From Valencia hispanica (taxonomy: Eukaryota > Chordata > Actinopteri > Cyprinodontiformes > Valenciidae): a stretch of DNA of 64,000 bases. The translations under genes and the position numbers were made by a program. Numbering within the stretch: the stretch's first letter is position 1; each line of letters starts with the position of its first letter. The notes beneath the pieces were generated by a model, which ran no database searches, was not told the DNA's origin, and worked only from the letters and a program-made list of their open reading frames with translations. Shown in pieces: positions 37,680 to 49,900 of the stretch. The DNA lies in contig OY747704.1 in NCBI GenBank assembly GCA_963556495.2, positions 8,177,001-8,241,000 of the forward strand, in the 5' to 3' direction.

Positions 37680-38345
37680 CAATTCAATTCAATTCAAAAA
37701 TACTTTATTAATCCCAGAGGGAAATTAAGTGTTGGTATAGCTCATATAATTAATTCTTTAAGGAGTTGTTGTAGATGATGATGGCTGTGGGCAGGAAGGA
37801 TTTCCTGTAGCGGTCTGTATTGCAGCGAAACTGAAGAAGCCTCCGACTGAAGACGCTCTGTTGTTGTATAACTGTCTCATGAAGAGGATGCTCAGGGTTG
37901 TCCATATTTTTTTTGATTTTATGAAGAATCCTTCTTTGCATTATCATCTCCAGATTTTCCACAGCTGAAGAGATTACACTCTCCACAACAGACTTGTAGA
38001 AGATCTGCAGCATCTTGCTGCAAACCTTGAAGGACCTAAGCTTCCTCAAGAAGTACAGTCTGCTCTATCCCTTCTTGTAGAAGGTTTCACTGTTGCGCCT
38101 CCAGTCCAGTCTGTTGTCAAGGTGAACACCGAGGTATTTATATTCCTCAACCACCTCCACTTCTTCTCCCATGATGGAAACAGAGTTTGACGTTTCCCTG
38201 TTTCTTCTGAAATCTACAATCATCTCCTTTGTTTTGTTCACATTCAAGGTGAGACGATTGTTTCCACACCATGTCACAAAGCGGTCCACCAGCTCTCTGT
38301 ATTCAGCTTCATTCAGATAGTAACAAAGGGAAGATTCTAGCAACT
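37680..38345 (-). mobile_element. Rex1-like LINE 3' half
   Basis: The minus strand encodes DRFVTWCGNNRLTLNVNKTK, EMIVDFRRNR, YKYLGVHLDNRLDW and LRKLRSFKVCSKMLQIFYKS, then the C-terminal SVFSRRLLQFRCNTDRYRKS. A 3' tail of GAATT units follows. One stop/frameshift near 38060 splits the frame. It is 5'-truncated within the RT domain. Confidence 0.85.
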
Positions 38346-38529
38346 TTATATATTTATTTGTTAACGTCTTCGGCTGTGATAAAACTCTAAAAAAAAGAAA
38401 AAAAGGAAATCCACGGAACTGCCTGGAACTACAATTCCTTTAAGACACACATAAGGCCTCCTTGCATGTCAAAGTGTACATTGACTTTTTGTTTAGCTCA
38501 AGTTCAAAGGCAACAGTTAAGGACTTTCA

Positions 38530-41315
38530 TCAGAAAGTTCTGAGTCACTGAAGAGCTCATCATCTGAAGTCTGGTGAAAGTTAATGTTCTAATCTCCCGA
38601 TAAAACCTGCAGATAACACCGTCTTGCCTGCAGCTTGATCTGTTTGAGATTTTCCCGCTCTCTGAGGCTGATGCACTGTAGGCCTTTCAAACCCTCATTA
38701 GTCAGGGCACACGATGAACCTTAAAAGTTGAACATAAAGAAATTGGTTTGATTTACAGATGTTAACTGTCCCTGTTTATATGTCAATGCCTTTTTGTACA
38801 TACTTTGTTACTGGTCACTCAAAAACAAACGGGACAGCCTTTTGAGGGTGTCTTCATAGTTTGACAGAGATTTCCAATGATTGGTCCATCTCTCGAACAA
38901 GAATTTTCTTTTCCTCTTCAAGTCTCCTTACTGCCATGATGCCATCGAATGCCCTTCTCTTTGATGCAAGACTGGCGGAGCCTGAAATGCATTCAAGACA
39001 AAGTTATAGATCAATCCAAGAAAAACCTCTGAAGTTACAGTGGGGGAAATAATTATTTGACCCCTTGCTGACTTTGTAACTTTAAAAAGAAAAACAAAAT
39101 GAAGACTTTGGAGTGACCGATTCAAAGTTCTGACATGAATCTTGTTGAGATACTGTGGTATCACCTTAAAAGGGTGGTTAATGCACAAAAACCCTCCAAT
39201 GGGGCAGAACTACAAGATTTCTGCAAAGATGTGTGGGCTAACATTCTGTCACAGCAGGAAAAGACTCCCTGCAAGTTATTGTGAACGTTAATTACAGTTG
39301 TTGCTGCTTAATGCGGCTCAACCAGGAATTTAGTTTAAGGGATAATCGTTTTATCATAGTAGGCCATGGAAGTTTACATTTTTTTCTCCCTTAAAAAATA
39401 ATGTAAAAACTACATTCTGTACTTACTTGTGATGGCTTTGACTAATACTATTTTTTTTAAAATGATGATTAACATGCAAAAAGAATCCGGGGGGTGCGGT
39501 TATACATTTTTCACACAAATGCATATGTACTTACCACTGTGTGGTTGCTGCCATGGCCAAGCTGTTTCACAGGACAGAATTTCTTCCAAGCACAGAGATT
39601 TTGTGTCTGGAACCATTCTGTTGTATTTTTCCACAGTTAATCCCAAGATGCCTTTCTCCTCCCTGATCTTACGACGTATCTTGGCACGGGCTTTGTTTCC
39701 ATCAGTGTCTTTATAAAGACGCTGGGATCGCCTCTTGATGCTCGCAACCAGAACTTCTATTTTACCCGCCAAGGCGTCAGCATCAGATGTGCCTGTTGTT
39801 GCTCCTTCAAATAAATAAAAATGCCATTTACTTATATATGGTTTTTGCAATTTTCTCTAATTATCAAACGATTTTTGCTCACCTTCTGCCCACTCCTTCA
39901 CATCATTGACCCAGTCACCCAGTTGACTGTCAGTCACTGACAACTCCCTTCTTACAGACTCCAGGTTTTGAAGCTGGCTTTGGAGAGCTTTTGTGGTCTA
40001 CGTTGCCAATTTTCAATAAGGAAACAAAAACTTAGAACACAAGAGGTGAAGGCATGTCAAAATACATCAATTGTATCATTACCTTCTGATATCAACGGGT
40101 CAGTGATATGGCTAAGTTATCCGCTTTCAGCTCATTCCAACGCATGACCATAAGAGTCAGCATATATGTCCGTCCTGCAAACAAAAACATTAAAAAAAAA
40201 TTTGCATAGTCCCTCAACATGGTGATATAATTGCGATTTAGGAAAGTAATACTTGGCCTTTTCACCTGCTTTGGACATATGTTTAGTGGTAACTGCAATC
40301 CTTGAGAGAAAGGCATTACATTGCTCCACCTCCTCCCCTAGGTCAAACCAGCACTATCCTGATATGCTCCACTCCACTTGACCTTAATAAAGCACACACA
40401 CAAAAATACAAATAGCTCTGTCAAGAGTTCATGTTGCTATAGCAGTGTTACAGTAATATTATGTGTAGTCTGCGTTCCATACCTCACATTTGAAATCATG
40501 AGCTTTGGCATGAAACACAGAGAGAAATGGCTTCATTTGAAGAAGGAGCTGCAGCTCAGGGCAACCTTTTGTAACTCTTTCCAGATATCGCCAATATTTG
40601 CAGGTAACATCCATACAAAAAAAAGTTATATTTCTATTGGCCAGCTTTTGTTGCAGGTACAATGGATAAGCAAAAATGTCCCCCCTGTACATATTTAGAG
40701 CTCTAAGAGGCACTCCATGTCAGCACACTGCAAGCTCCAATCCCTCCTCATCCACTTTACTGCTGGATCTGTGGGATGTCTCTCGGGTTGCTGACCACCC
40801 TCCACCACAGACACCTCTTCCAGAAACCTAAAATCTATACATTTTCTGATTATAATGGTCACATAATGTCTTCATTAGAGGCTTAAAAATTACTGTTATT
40901 ATGTATCGGTAGTTATAATCTGCACGTTTACATGTCTGGTTGTTTTGTGTATGTAGTCCACAAATCTTCCAACGTCCCTTGCTATAAAGATGTCCTCAAA
41001 TATAGCTGGTTCCTCAGATCTGAACAGAAGAGCGGTAAAGACAATGTCATGCGGTCAAAAGGTAGTAAAGATTACAGTCAAACTTAAGTACGGATACAAA
41101 TAATTATTATACTGTATACTGTACATATTTTGCCATACCTAGCTGTGTTCTTGAAACGGTAATGCTTGCGGTTTCCATCCACTGAACCTGCTAGCATATC
41201 TGGGGTACACGCTTGACACCTGAAGGGATCCTTGTTCAAAATTTGATCCAAGTCATATCTTACAGCTTCCCACTCGAAAAAACTTTTCTGGAAGCTATCA
41301 GCTTTTTCTCTGTCT
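38530..41315 (-). pseudogene. KDZ (Zisupton-like) transposase, multi-exon, broken
   Basis: Exon-like blocks on the minus strand follow the KDZ transposase order. About 41315-41140 reads RYDLDQILNKDPFRCQACTP and ends SVDGNRKHYRFK. About 41030-40970 reads EEPAIFEDIFIARDVGRFVD. About 40840-40480 reads ALNMYRGDIFAYPLYLQQ, then FFCMDVTCKYWRYLERV and FLSVFHAKAHDFKCEV. About 40340-40090 reads EVEQCNAFLSRIAVTTKHMS and GRTYMLTLMVMRWNELKADN. About 39850-39520 reads KRRSQRLYKDTDGNKARAKI and EKGILGLTVEKYNRMVPD. Coiled-coil-like C-terminal pieces lie near 39000-38850 and 38720-38540. An in-frame TGA at 40722-40720 (probably a mutated CGA Arg codon) and frameshifts in the 40.3-40.1 kb block make it non-functional. 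Confidence 0.82.
39036..39300 (+). mobile_element. Tc1-like end and C-terminal fragment
   Basis: Begins ACAGTGGGGGAAATAATTAT, the terminal repeat of a common fish Tc1-like element. It then reads DMNLVEILWYHLKRVVNA, the C-terminal catalytic region with the final Glu present. It sits between C-terminal blocks of the KDZ remnant. Confidence 0.75.
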
Positions 41316-41499
41316 GTTTAAAAACATAAACATCAAAAAATAAAGCAAAAGAATCTTACTGTAGGACACAGGTGTCAAAATACAGTCCTTGAAGGTCAGT
41401 GTCCTCCATCTTTTAGCTGCATCTCTGAGGCATCACAGTTGGTTCAAATAATTTGGTCATTAGCAGGACTCCCTAGAAACCGACTGCATACAGCAGAGG

Positions 41500-41875
41500 T
41501 ATTTATGTGGGACCAATGTTATGTTGGACACATCTAATAACCCCCAGACGGTGGTGGCAGATGGCCGCTCCTACTGAGCCTGGTTCTGTTGGAGGTTTCT
41601 TCCTGTTAAAGGGGAGTTTTTCCTCTCCACCGTCGCTACATGCTTGCTCAGTATGAGGGATTGCTGAAGGATTGCTGTGGTTGGAAAGTCTGCCCAACCT
41701 CACGCCAATGACTGACGCAATCTGCTGGGATTCCTTAAATAGGAAACTTTTTAACTGATTGGAATGTTTGTATAAATGTATTGAAATGACTTCTTGTTAA
41801 GTGCCTTGAGATGACATCTGTTGTGAATTGGTGCTATATAAATAAACTGAATTGAATTGAATTGATCTCCAGGTA
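41500..41875 (+). repeat. fish dispersed repeat with (GAATT)n tail
   Basis: Contains GGAGGTTTCTTCCTGTTAAA, then the block shared with 10685-10800, then TGTGAATTGGTGCTATATAA and a GAATT microsatellite tail. It is a non-coding retroposon or LINE 3' end. A reversed end fragment lies at 44750-44830. Confidence 0.7.
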
Positions 41876-42623
41876 AAACACAGCTTACTTTGTTTTCTTG
41901 TGATAAAACCATAGATAAATAACAATTTACCATAACTCAAAAGTAGAGTTCTTATCATGGGACAAACAGAATGTTACAAATAGTTTAGTTAAACAGATAC
42001 ATTTTTACTAAAACAATCTTTTCTGACCGAATATAAACATTTAAAAAATCACAACGTTATATAAACTAGTTTAGTTTCTGAACTCCTTAACTCCATGATG
42101 AAGCTTTACTTCGTCATGTCCAAGTATTCATTTGGACCATCCTGTCGTTATTATCTCTGTTGTCTAACTTGAAGAGAGCAAATGTCTTTTCAAACAGCTG
42201 GCTGAATATTTCTTTAATAAAACGTGTCTTTGCTTTAAATAACAAAATCACAGTGAGAACTTAAAATATGACTATTTGACTACAAACATGGAGTAGACAT
42301 TTTGGAAGTGCATTTTTGCAGTTTATTTTACATTTTAAAAAAAGTCCCCCTCACTTCTGAGATGATGGTTACGCCCTTGGCCACTCCTACTTCTGATTCA
42401 TGAAGATAAATATTGTGACTTTATGCAACCCATTCTATGGTTAACAACAACAAAAAAATTGAAAAAAGGTAAAGGAGAGAGAACAATGATATTTTAAAGA
42501 GAAATGTGAGGTTTCTGAAAAGTATGTTCAAGTTTAAATACTTGGTTGGGGCTCTGTTTGCATGAATGATTGCATCAACATGGTTTGGCATGGAAGAGGC
42601 AATTGTGTGATTGTGCCAAAGCC
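41876..42623. other. no recognisable gene
   Basis: AT-rich; no exon or repeat boundary is recognised. Confidence 0.35.
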
Positions 42624-42626
42624 CAG

Positions 42627-44023
42627 GGCCCTCATTTATCAAACGTTCCTAGAAACTATCCTATAGACTATTCTGTCCTACGAATGAAATTTAGAAAGTT
42701 CGTACAGTCAAAAGTCTGATTTATGAAATGTGCGGTTTCACTTGTATGTTCATCTGATGATAAATCCCACATGCGCGTACCCAGGTGCTAGTGCCCGTTC
42801 TCAGTCATTTGCATTCAGAAACGCCCTTAATTAACCGTATTTGGTAACATCCCATCATCTGTCACATACATTAAGTCCTTGCGTTCTTCCTTAAAATAAT
42901 GGCCAAGAGAGCGAAAAAATTAATTTCAGTGACACCGAGATCGAGGTGAAACATAGATGGGGCAAAAATAATTCATGATAAGCAGACTTAAAAAAATGCT
43001 CATAGTTAATACAAATTCTTTTCAACACCAATAGTTTTTGCCATCAGCGGTTTCTCTGCTTCATTTCCCCAGCACGCAGCTGTTATATTTCTGCTGAAGA
43101 GCAGACATGAAAAATGTGGCAAAGAATCATTTCATTTGCTGTTATGAACTTCTTTTGAAACCCTTAACTTTTTTAACAAATTAAATGAGTTAAATTCGTC
43201 CTGAACATTTCTTTTTGCTTCTATCAGCTCAGGGAGAACCAATAAAAAAAGTACTCTGCCTGGGAGAAAGTGACAGAGGCAGTAAATGCGGTCGGGACAG
43301 TGGAGATGTTCCTGTTGGAAATAAAGGAAAAAATGCTTTGATATCAAACTGAATACAATAAAACGTCCCTCAGCTCACAGCTTGGCCAGATCCCTACTGA
43401 GGGTGCACCGATCATCATATTTGACACTTTTGTGGCCATGCGTAATTGGAGATACAGCTTTGGTTGCCATCAGCACGCAAGGAAAAAGCGACAACCTGCT
43501 TCACTGATAAGCTGGACCATTGTCCCAGTACAGCTTGCAAACCTTTTAATTAAAAGTGTAACAACATCCCATTAAGCTGAAGACCTTGATGTGACAAATA
43601 AACAAACAGGGGCTGCTCTATGCACGGAGAGCGCAGATTGCGAGTGTAAGGGTCTCCATGAATGATCACCCCCAACATTAAATTATATATTTCTTGACAA
43701 ATTTCAAATATTTACTGAAAGTTTAATGCAAATCCGTCCATAACTTTTTGGGCTATTTTGCTAAAAGACAGACAGACGCCAACATGAGCTCCTTGGCGAT
43801 AAACTGCTGAGAGAAATATTATGTCAAAGTAAAACAGTTTCAGTGTTGCAGTTCCTCCGTTCTAACAGTAGGTTCTGTGCGTACGCACGATTAGAAATGT
43901 ACTTATACTTAGGGAAATTTCTACGCACAAATACAAATTGATAAATACCACAGTGCGTAGAATTGTTCCTATGCACGAAATACGCACAAATCGGTGTGTA
44001 AGTACGGTTGATAAATGAGGGCC
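42627..44023. mobile_element. Harbinger-like non-autonomous DNA transposon
   Basis: The left end GGCCCTCATTTATCAA and the right end TTGATAAATGAGGGCC are perfect inverted repeats, flanked by 3-bp CAG at 42624-42626 and 44024-44026. A 3-bp duplication fits PIF/Harbinger. Subterminal CGTACG/TACGCAC motifs recur near the ends. No transposase is recognisable in the 1.4-kb interior. Confidence 0.75.
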
Positions 44024-44384
44024 CAGGTTACTTTGATTGCAGCCTTTAGGTCATCTGCATTTTTGGATCTGGTGTCTCATCTTCCTCTCAACAATCCCCT
44101 TTAGATCCTTAATGGGCTACAGATCAGATCAGTTTGTTGGCCAATCAATGTGCAGGATTCACCTGAGCCTAGTGGCTCTTGATGCACTGATTCCAGCCTC
44201 AGTCCACTTTTTGTAAAGTTCCCCTAAATTGTTGAATGGATTTAGTTTGACAATCCTCTCAAGGATGGTTGTTGCTGGTTGGCTTTCTATGAATATGCCT
44301 GAATACAGCCATTTATGAACAACCAGCTTATTTAGCCATGATCTTTTATTAAGGACAATGTCAGGGACTATCTTCAATTCATCC

Positions 44385-44725
44385 ATCCATCCATTTTCTA
44401 TTCCCATCCATCTTCTACAGTGTTGCGGGGGGATGGTGCCTATCTCCAGCAGTCATTGAGCAAGAAGCGGGGTACACCCTGGACAGGTCGCCAGTTCATC
44501 GCAGGGCAACACAAGAGACATACATGACAAACAACCATGCACGCACACACTCATACCTAAGGGCAAATGTAGAGAGAACAATTAACCTAACAGTGTTTTT
44601 GGACTGAAGCTGGAGTACCCTTAAGGAACTCACACATGCAAGGAAGAACATGCAAACTCCATGCAGAAAGACCCCAGGCCAGGATCTGAATCCAGGACCT
44701 TCTTGCTGCAGGGCAACAGTGGTAC
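44385..44725 (-). repeat. tRNA-derived SINE
   Basis: The minus strand head GCACAGTTGGTACCACTG (A-box-like) and GGATTCAGATCC (B-box-like) is followed by the conserved fish SINE body. The tail ends in GGATGGATGGATGA. Confidence 0.7.
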
Positions 44726-44749
44726 CAACTGTGCAACCTTATCCTCAGT

Positions 44750-44830
44750 TCAATTAAGTTTATTTATATAGCACCAAATCTTCACAACAAATGTAGTTTC
44801 AGGGGACTTTACAAAGAAAAAGTCAATTCT
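44750..44830 (-). repeat. fragment of the (GAATT)n-tailed dispersed repeat
   Basis: TTTATTTATATAGCACCAAA on the plus strand is the reversed 3' end of the repeat at 41500-41875. Confidence 0.5.
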
Positions 44831-44839
44831 ATCCGTTCA

Positions 44840-46255
44840 TACAAATTTTGTCCTCTGGAAACCAGGAACCAGCTTATGGTCTCCATAATGGGTCTGAGGA
44901 TCTCATCTCAGTACCTAATGGCAGTCAGACTACCTCTGGCGAGCACATGGAGGGCTGTGCCCCCCCCCCAAAGAAATCCCACCCCACACCATTACTGACC
45001 CACTGCCAAACCAGTCATGCTGGAGGATGTTGCAGGCAGCAGAACGTTCTCCACGGCGTCTCCAGACTCTGTCAGGTCTGTCACGTGCTCAGTGTGAACC
45101 TGCTTTCATCTGTGATGAGCACAGGGCCTGCCAGTGGCGAATTTGCCAATCTTGATGTTCTCTGGTGTTTATAAATCATTGAATGGCTTAGCACCAAAGT
45201 ATATTGAAGATCTGCTGTTACTATACCAACCCCCCAGACCACTCAGGTCCTCTAATTCTGATCTACTCAACATCCCTAGAATTAGAAACAAAGCACAGAG
45301 AAGCAGCTTTCAGTTTCTATGCTCCTCTAATCTGGAACAAACGTCCAGACAACCGCAAAGCTGCTGAAACACTGAGTTCTTTTAAATCACAACTAAAAGC
45401 GTATCTGTTTAGAGCTGCCTTTGAGTAATGCTTTGATGTCTCATGCTTTGTGTATGCTTCTTGCTTTTTTTTTTACTTTATATGCTTTGTCTGTTTTACT
45501 ATTTTTATTTTACCCCATAATCATGTAAAGCACCTTGAATTACCTTGTTGTTGAAAGTGTGCTATACAAATAAAATTGCCTTTCCTCTGGCAAATGCCCT
45601 GCAGTGTTGGGCTGTAAGCACAACCCCCACCGTTAGACATCGGGCCCTCATACCACCCCCATGGAGTCTGTTTCTGACCGTTTGAGCAGACACGTGCACA
45701 TTTGTGGCCTGCTGTAGGTCCTTTTGAAGGGCTCTGGCAGTGCTCCTCCTGTTCCTCCTTTTACAAAGGTGGAGGTAGCGGGTTGCTGCCCTCCTACAGC
45801 CTCCTCCACGTCTCCTGATGTACTGGCCTGTCTCCTGGTAGCGCCTCCATGCTCTGGACATTACACTGACATACAAAGCAAACTTTCATGCCACAGCTCA
45901 CACTGATGTGCCATCCTGAATAAGCTGCACTACCTGAGCCACTTGTGTGGGTTGTAGACTCCGTCTAATGCTACCACTAGAGCGAAAGCACCACCAGCAT
46001 TCAAAAGTGACCTGAACATCAACCAGAAAGCATAGGAACTGAGAAGTGGTCTGTGGTCACCACCTGTAGAACCACTCCTTCATTGGGGGTGTCTTGGTAA
46101 TTGCCTATAATTTCGACCTGTTGTCTATTCTATTTGCACAACAGCATGTGAAATTGATTGTCAATCAGTGTTGCTTCCTAAGTGGACAGTTTGATTTCAC
46201 AGAAGTGAGATTGACTTGGAGTCACAATGTGTTAAGTTTTGAGCACTGTATTTAG
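44840..46255 (-). mobile_element. Tc1-like transposon split by an L2-like LINE
   Basis: Minus-strand transposase pieces are [20 protein letters not shown] and [20 protein letters not shown] from 45876 to 45600. After the LINE, QDWQIRHWQ and NILQHDWFGSGSVMVWGGIS follow from about 45155 to 44840. The 46090-46255 part is its terminal region. Frameshifts occur (for example near 45640 and 45075), and the C-terminus beyond 44840 is lost. Confidence 0.85.
45166..45584 (+). mobile_element. L2-like LINE 3' fragment with 6-bp target duplication
   Basis: The plus strand encodes SLNGLAPKYIEDLLLLYQPP and REAAFSFYAPLIWNKRPDN, the C-terminus of L2/CR1-type ORF2. The 3' end is the CTTGAATTACCTTG type. CTCTGG flanks it at 45160-45165 and 45585-45590. 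Removing the insert restores the Tc1 sequence across the site. Confidence 0.88.
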
Positions 46256-46640
46256 GCATGATAGGGGGTACTTGGCTTTCACAACCTTCCCATTCTGGCT
46301 TCAGCTTTGTTTAATAGTATTGTAAAATATGTGGTGTGTTATTTAGATGTAACCATATTTAATCAGATCCTTTCAACATTTAATATCCCATTTATTATTT
46401 ACTACACAGTAAGAAGGAAAATAAAATAATTTCTAAATAAGTTAAAATTTTACTTTAAGTTCCCAAACTGTAGGCTGTGCCAGCACTGCTTCAACAAACA
46501 GAATGCTACAGCAGGATGACCATCTTCTTTAACCCTTGGTCTATAATAGCTGTCAAACATAAAACCTACAGTACAACTTTGAAAAGTTAAACAAGAAACA
46601 TGTGAATGGGTCAAAGCATTTGACAAGTGCAAAAAACAGT

Positions 46641-46646
46641 TTTATT
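46641..46646 (-). terminator. gtf2h2: candidate poly(A) signal of gtf2h2
   Basis: The minus strand AATAAA lies about 340 nt past the gtf2h2 stop. It is a plausible 3' UTR length for this gene but unproven. Confidence 0.4.
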
Positions 46647-46986
46647 AAACTTGTCAAAATGATTCACTTTAAATCTGGGTTCAGATGATGGATGTAAGCC
46701 ACCTCAGAAACTTTGTGCTTTATATAAGATTTATCCAGTCTCATTTACAAAAGCAGTTGTTTTACCCTCAATGTGTTGATGGAAGGATGTTTATAAGAGC
46801 ACAACCTTTTACTGTTCAAGTCAGCACCTTCCAACAGCGTCAGCAGAAAGATCATCATACAGCCAGGTTGGAAAATCCCATTCATTCAAAATGAGGCATC
46901 ACTGATAGGACAGATATGACGAATCAGAGATGATTCTGATATAGAGCTGATCTGGGATGGGACGACTACGTTTTTGGGTCTTGGCC

Positions 46987-49900
46987 TCATGTAGCAGTCC
47001 GATTGTGAATGCAGCAGGGACAGCAGTGCAGTGATTCATGGATGAAAAGATCACACTCCACACAAAACACACTGCGACACGAAGGACAGGTGAAGACCTG
47101 GAAAACAGCAGACGGAGAGAGAAGGGATTAACATTCCAGATGTTAAAGAATTCACCACATACACATGAAAAATTATTGGTTGAGCAGAGCCTGAAAAAAG
47201 CTAACATACCAGGGGCCTCTATTATAAAACATTGCGCAGAATCCTTACTAAAACTGTACTAAAGCTCAGCAAAAAAGTTGACTTACTCAACGACATTTTC
47301 CAATTTATAAAACCATGCACGCAATTTCCGTTTTATAAATCACACCCTTCCTAGAAATGTCTTCAGATGATTTTGGATCATATCCTGTCTCCTACGCACC
47401 CACATTCTGGCATAAACGCTCAATGCAAAGTAGCTAATGAATAATCTGGACAGACACAAGTCGGCTAATATGGGGCATTTCATGGGTAACCATGGCAACA
47501 GAGGGGTCAAGAAAACACAATTCCATTGAGACTGAAATCTAGTTGGTTGAGGCTGAGTTAAAGGCACAGGAAAATGTTTTATTTCAGCCAATCAATCAAT
47601 GTTTATCTATATAGAGATAAAGGCGACCAAAGTGCCTCACAGACACAAAATAAAGACAAAATATTGTTAGAAATAAGAAAATGACAACAAGAGTCAAGAA
47701 ATTGTATGAATGTTTCTTTTTGCAAAGGTCTGAAAATGTGGCTTCAATTTACTATTGCCTTCTCAACCGATGTGCTTCCAGTTTCTCCACGTCTAAAATG
47801 TGCGTAAGCAAGGTTCAGTTTGATTAAAGCTGCATACATTTTTACATCACATTTTTTCTATAAATCACAAAGTTTGAGTAGAACGTTACTTATGCAATTT
47901 TTCAGACCCCGTTTTGTGCGTAAGCAAGCTTTATAAATGAGGCCCCAGACCTGTAATCTGAGAGCAAACCATTCCCCAGTTCCACTCATATAAGTTTATT
48001 CTCGGTTCCCTAGAAACACCAGGTTTGTAATAACTGCCTGTATGTGTAAAGTAGGCCTTTTTGGTATAACACTTGTATGTAAAAAAAAAAAAATTCTTTC
48101 CCTAGCACACACCTACTTTAATGTTACAAACCAAATGGTCTCATTTGGAGAAGGATTTTTTAGCAAGAAATGGAGCCTGCGCTCTTATTCCTGCAAGATC
48201 TAAAGAGACACAAGCTTTCTGGTGTTTAACTTACATTTTTATCTTTCAGTTGTCCTTGACAAGCTTGACAAAACCTGAAAGCAAATAACAATTTAGACCA
48301 CACAGGAGCGAGATATGTGGCAATAATGAAACTGGGAAAGTCTTACTTATTGTCCTTATAATCCTCAACTGGACTCTCAATAAACGCTTGGAGGGGAAAC
48401 AGATGATGGAAAGATCTGGCCAGATGTGGAGCGGACACCAGCGTCAAACCTAAGAGGAAAACACACACACAGCTAAAGATATGTTAGTTTCTACACATTA
48501 ACAGAGAAAAGGGGCAGCAATTTCATGAAAAATTCTATACACAGTGAATGCCTGCATCACACATACCGCAGACTTTACACTCCACAGGAAGCTCTGTGTA
48601 TTTTGCATGGCATTGTGGACAGAAGTATCCTCCCAGAGACAGAGCCGGACTGCTGCCGCTGTCCAGATGACTGGGGAATACACAGAGAACTCATTGTGCT
48701 AAACAACTGTTAAAATGGTGGAGTTTCATGGATTCTGTACTTACGACATGCTGAATGAAGGCTTGACGTCCAGATCGCTCAAGGAGGCCACAGTATGCTG
48801 AGGAAAACCTGAGCAAATAAAGGGTCCTGTTAGCATAAACACAGTCCACACACAGCATAGAGAGCTTAGCTGACTCTAGCTAGAGTGCTGGGACACTAGT
48901 ACATCTTTTTAATACCATTTTAATCATTAGAACCATGTGCATTTCAAGCCCTATTGCTCATAATATTCTGGGTTGCAGCTGAGCTTCAGGTTACTAAAGC
49001 AATCAAAAAAAAGATTCCCATGAGAGCATCATCTCTGACCTGGACACCATACTCAATCCATCTTGCTATCTGGGAGATTGAAGAGTTACTGAGGCTGAAC
49101 CCGGTGTCGTGTAAACCACAGCTGCAGAAGCGGCTCATGCTGGCTTTCCTTGCTGGTCAGGAGATGGCTAGTTCAGAGAGTCTTTCCGACTTCTGATCAC
49201 TTCATTTGGAGAAATGTTCGCTCATTTAAAAACTTTGGCTGAAGTAGCACTTGTAATCCCAGTCTTCAGTGTGGCAGAGGATCATGGATTCAGCCTCCAG
49301 AATATCTAAACGCCCATGAGAAGTCAAATGCGCCAAATGGCAGATCAGATTACGCACTGTTTTTGGAGTCCTTGGAGGGGGTGCTGGAGAGGGCTTCTCC
49401 CGGGGACTCCCTTGTTCTGCTGGGGGACTTCTATGCTCACATGGGCAATGACAGAGAGACCTGGAGGTGTGGTTCGGAGGAATAGCCCCCACGATCTGAA
49501 CCAGAACTGTGTTTTGTTACTGGACTTCTGTGTTCATCATGAATTGTCCATAACGAAGACCATGTTCGGCCTCATGTTTTGGACACTTAGGTGAAGAAAG
49601 GGGGAGAGCTGTCCACTGACCACTACCTAGTGGTGAATCGGCTCTGATGGCGGGGGAGAATGCCGGACAGATCTGGCAGGCCCAAACATGTTGTGAAGGT
49701 CTGCTGGGAACATCTGGCAGAGTCTCCTGACAGGAGGAGCTTCAACTTTCACATCTGGCAGAACTTTGAACATGTCCCGAGGTAGGTGGGGGACATTAAG
49801 TCTGAGTGGGGTATGTTCTGTGCCTCAATTGTCGCGGCGGAGGCCGGAGCTGTTGCTGCAAGGTGGTCGGTGCCTGTCGCGGCGGCAACCCTCGAACCCG

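Noticed and set aside
38530..41315. Centromere or other host gene from the 5q13 neighbourhood (for example cenph)
   Set aside because: The CQACTPDM, CMDVTCKYWRYLERV and HAKAHDFKCEV motifs are those of KDZ transposases, and the frame contains a stop.
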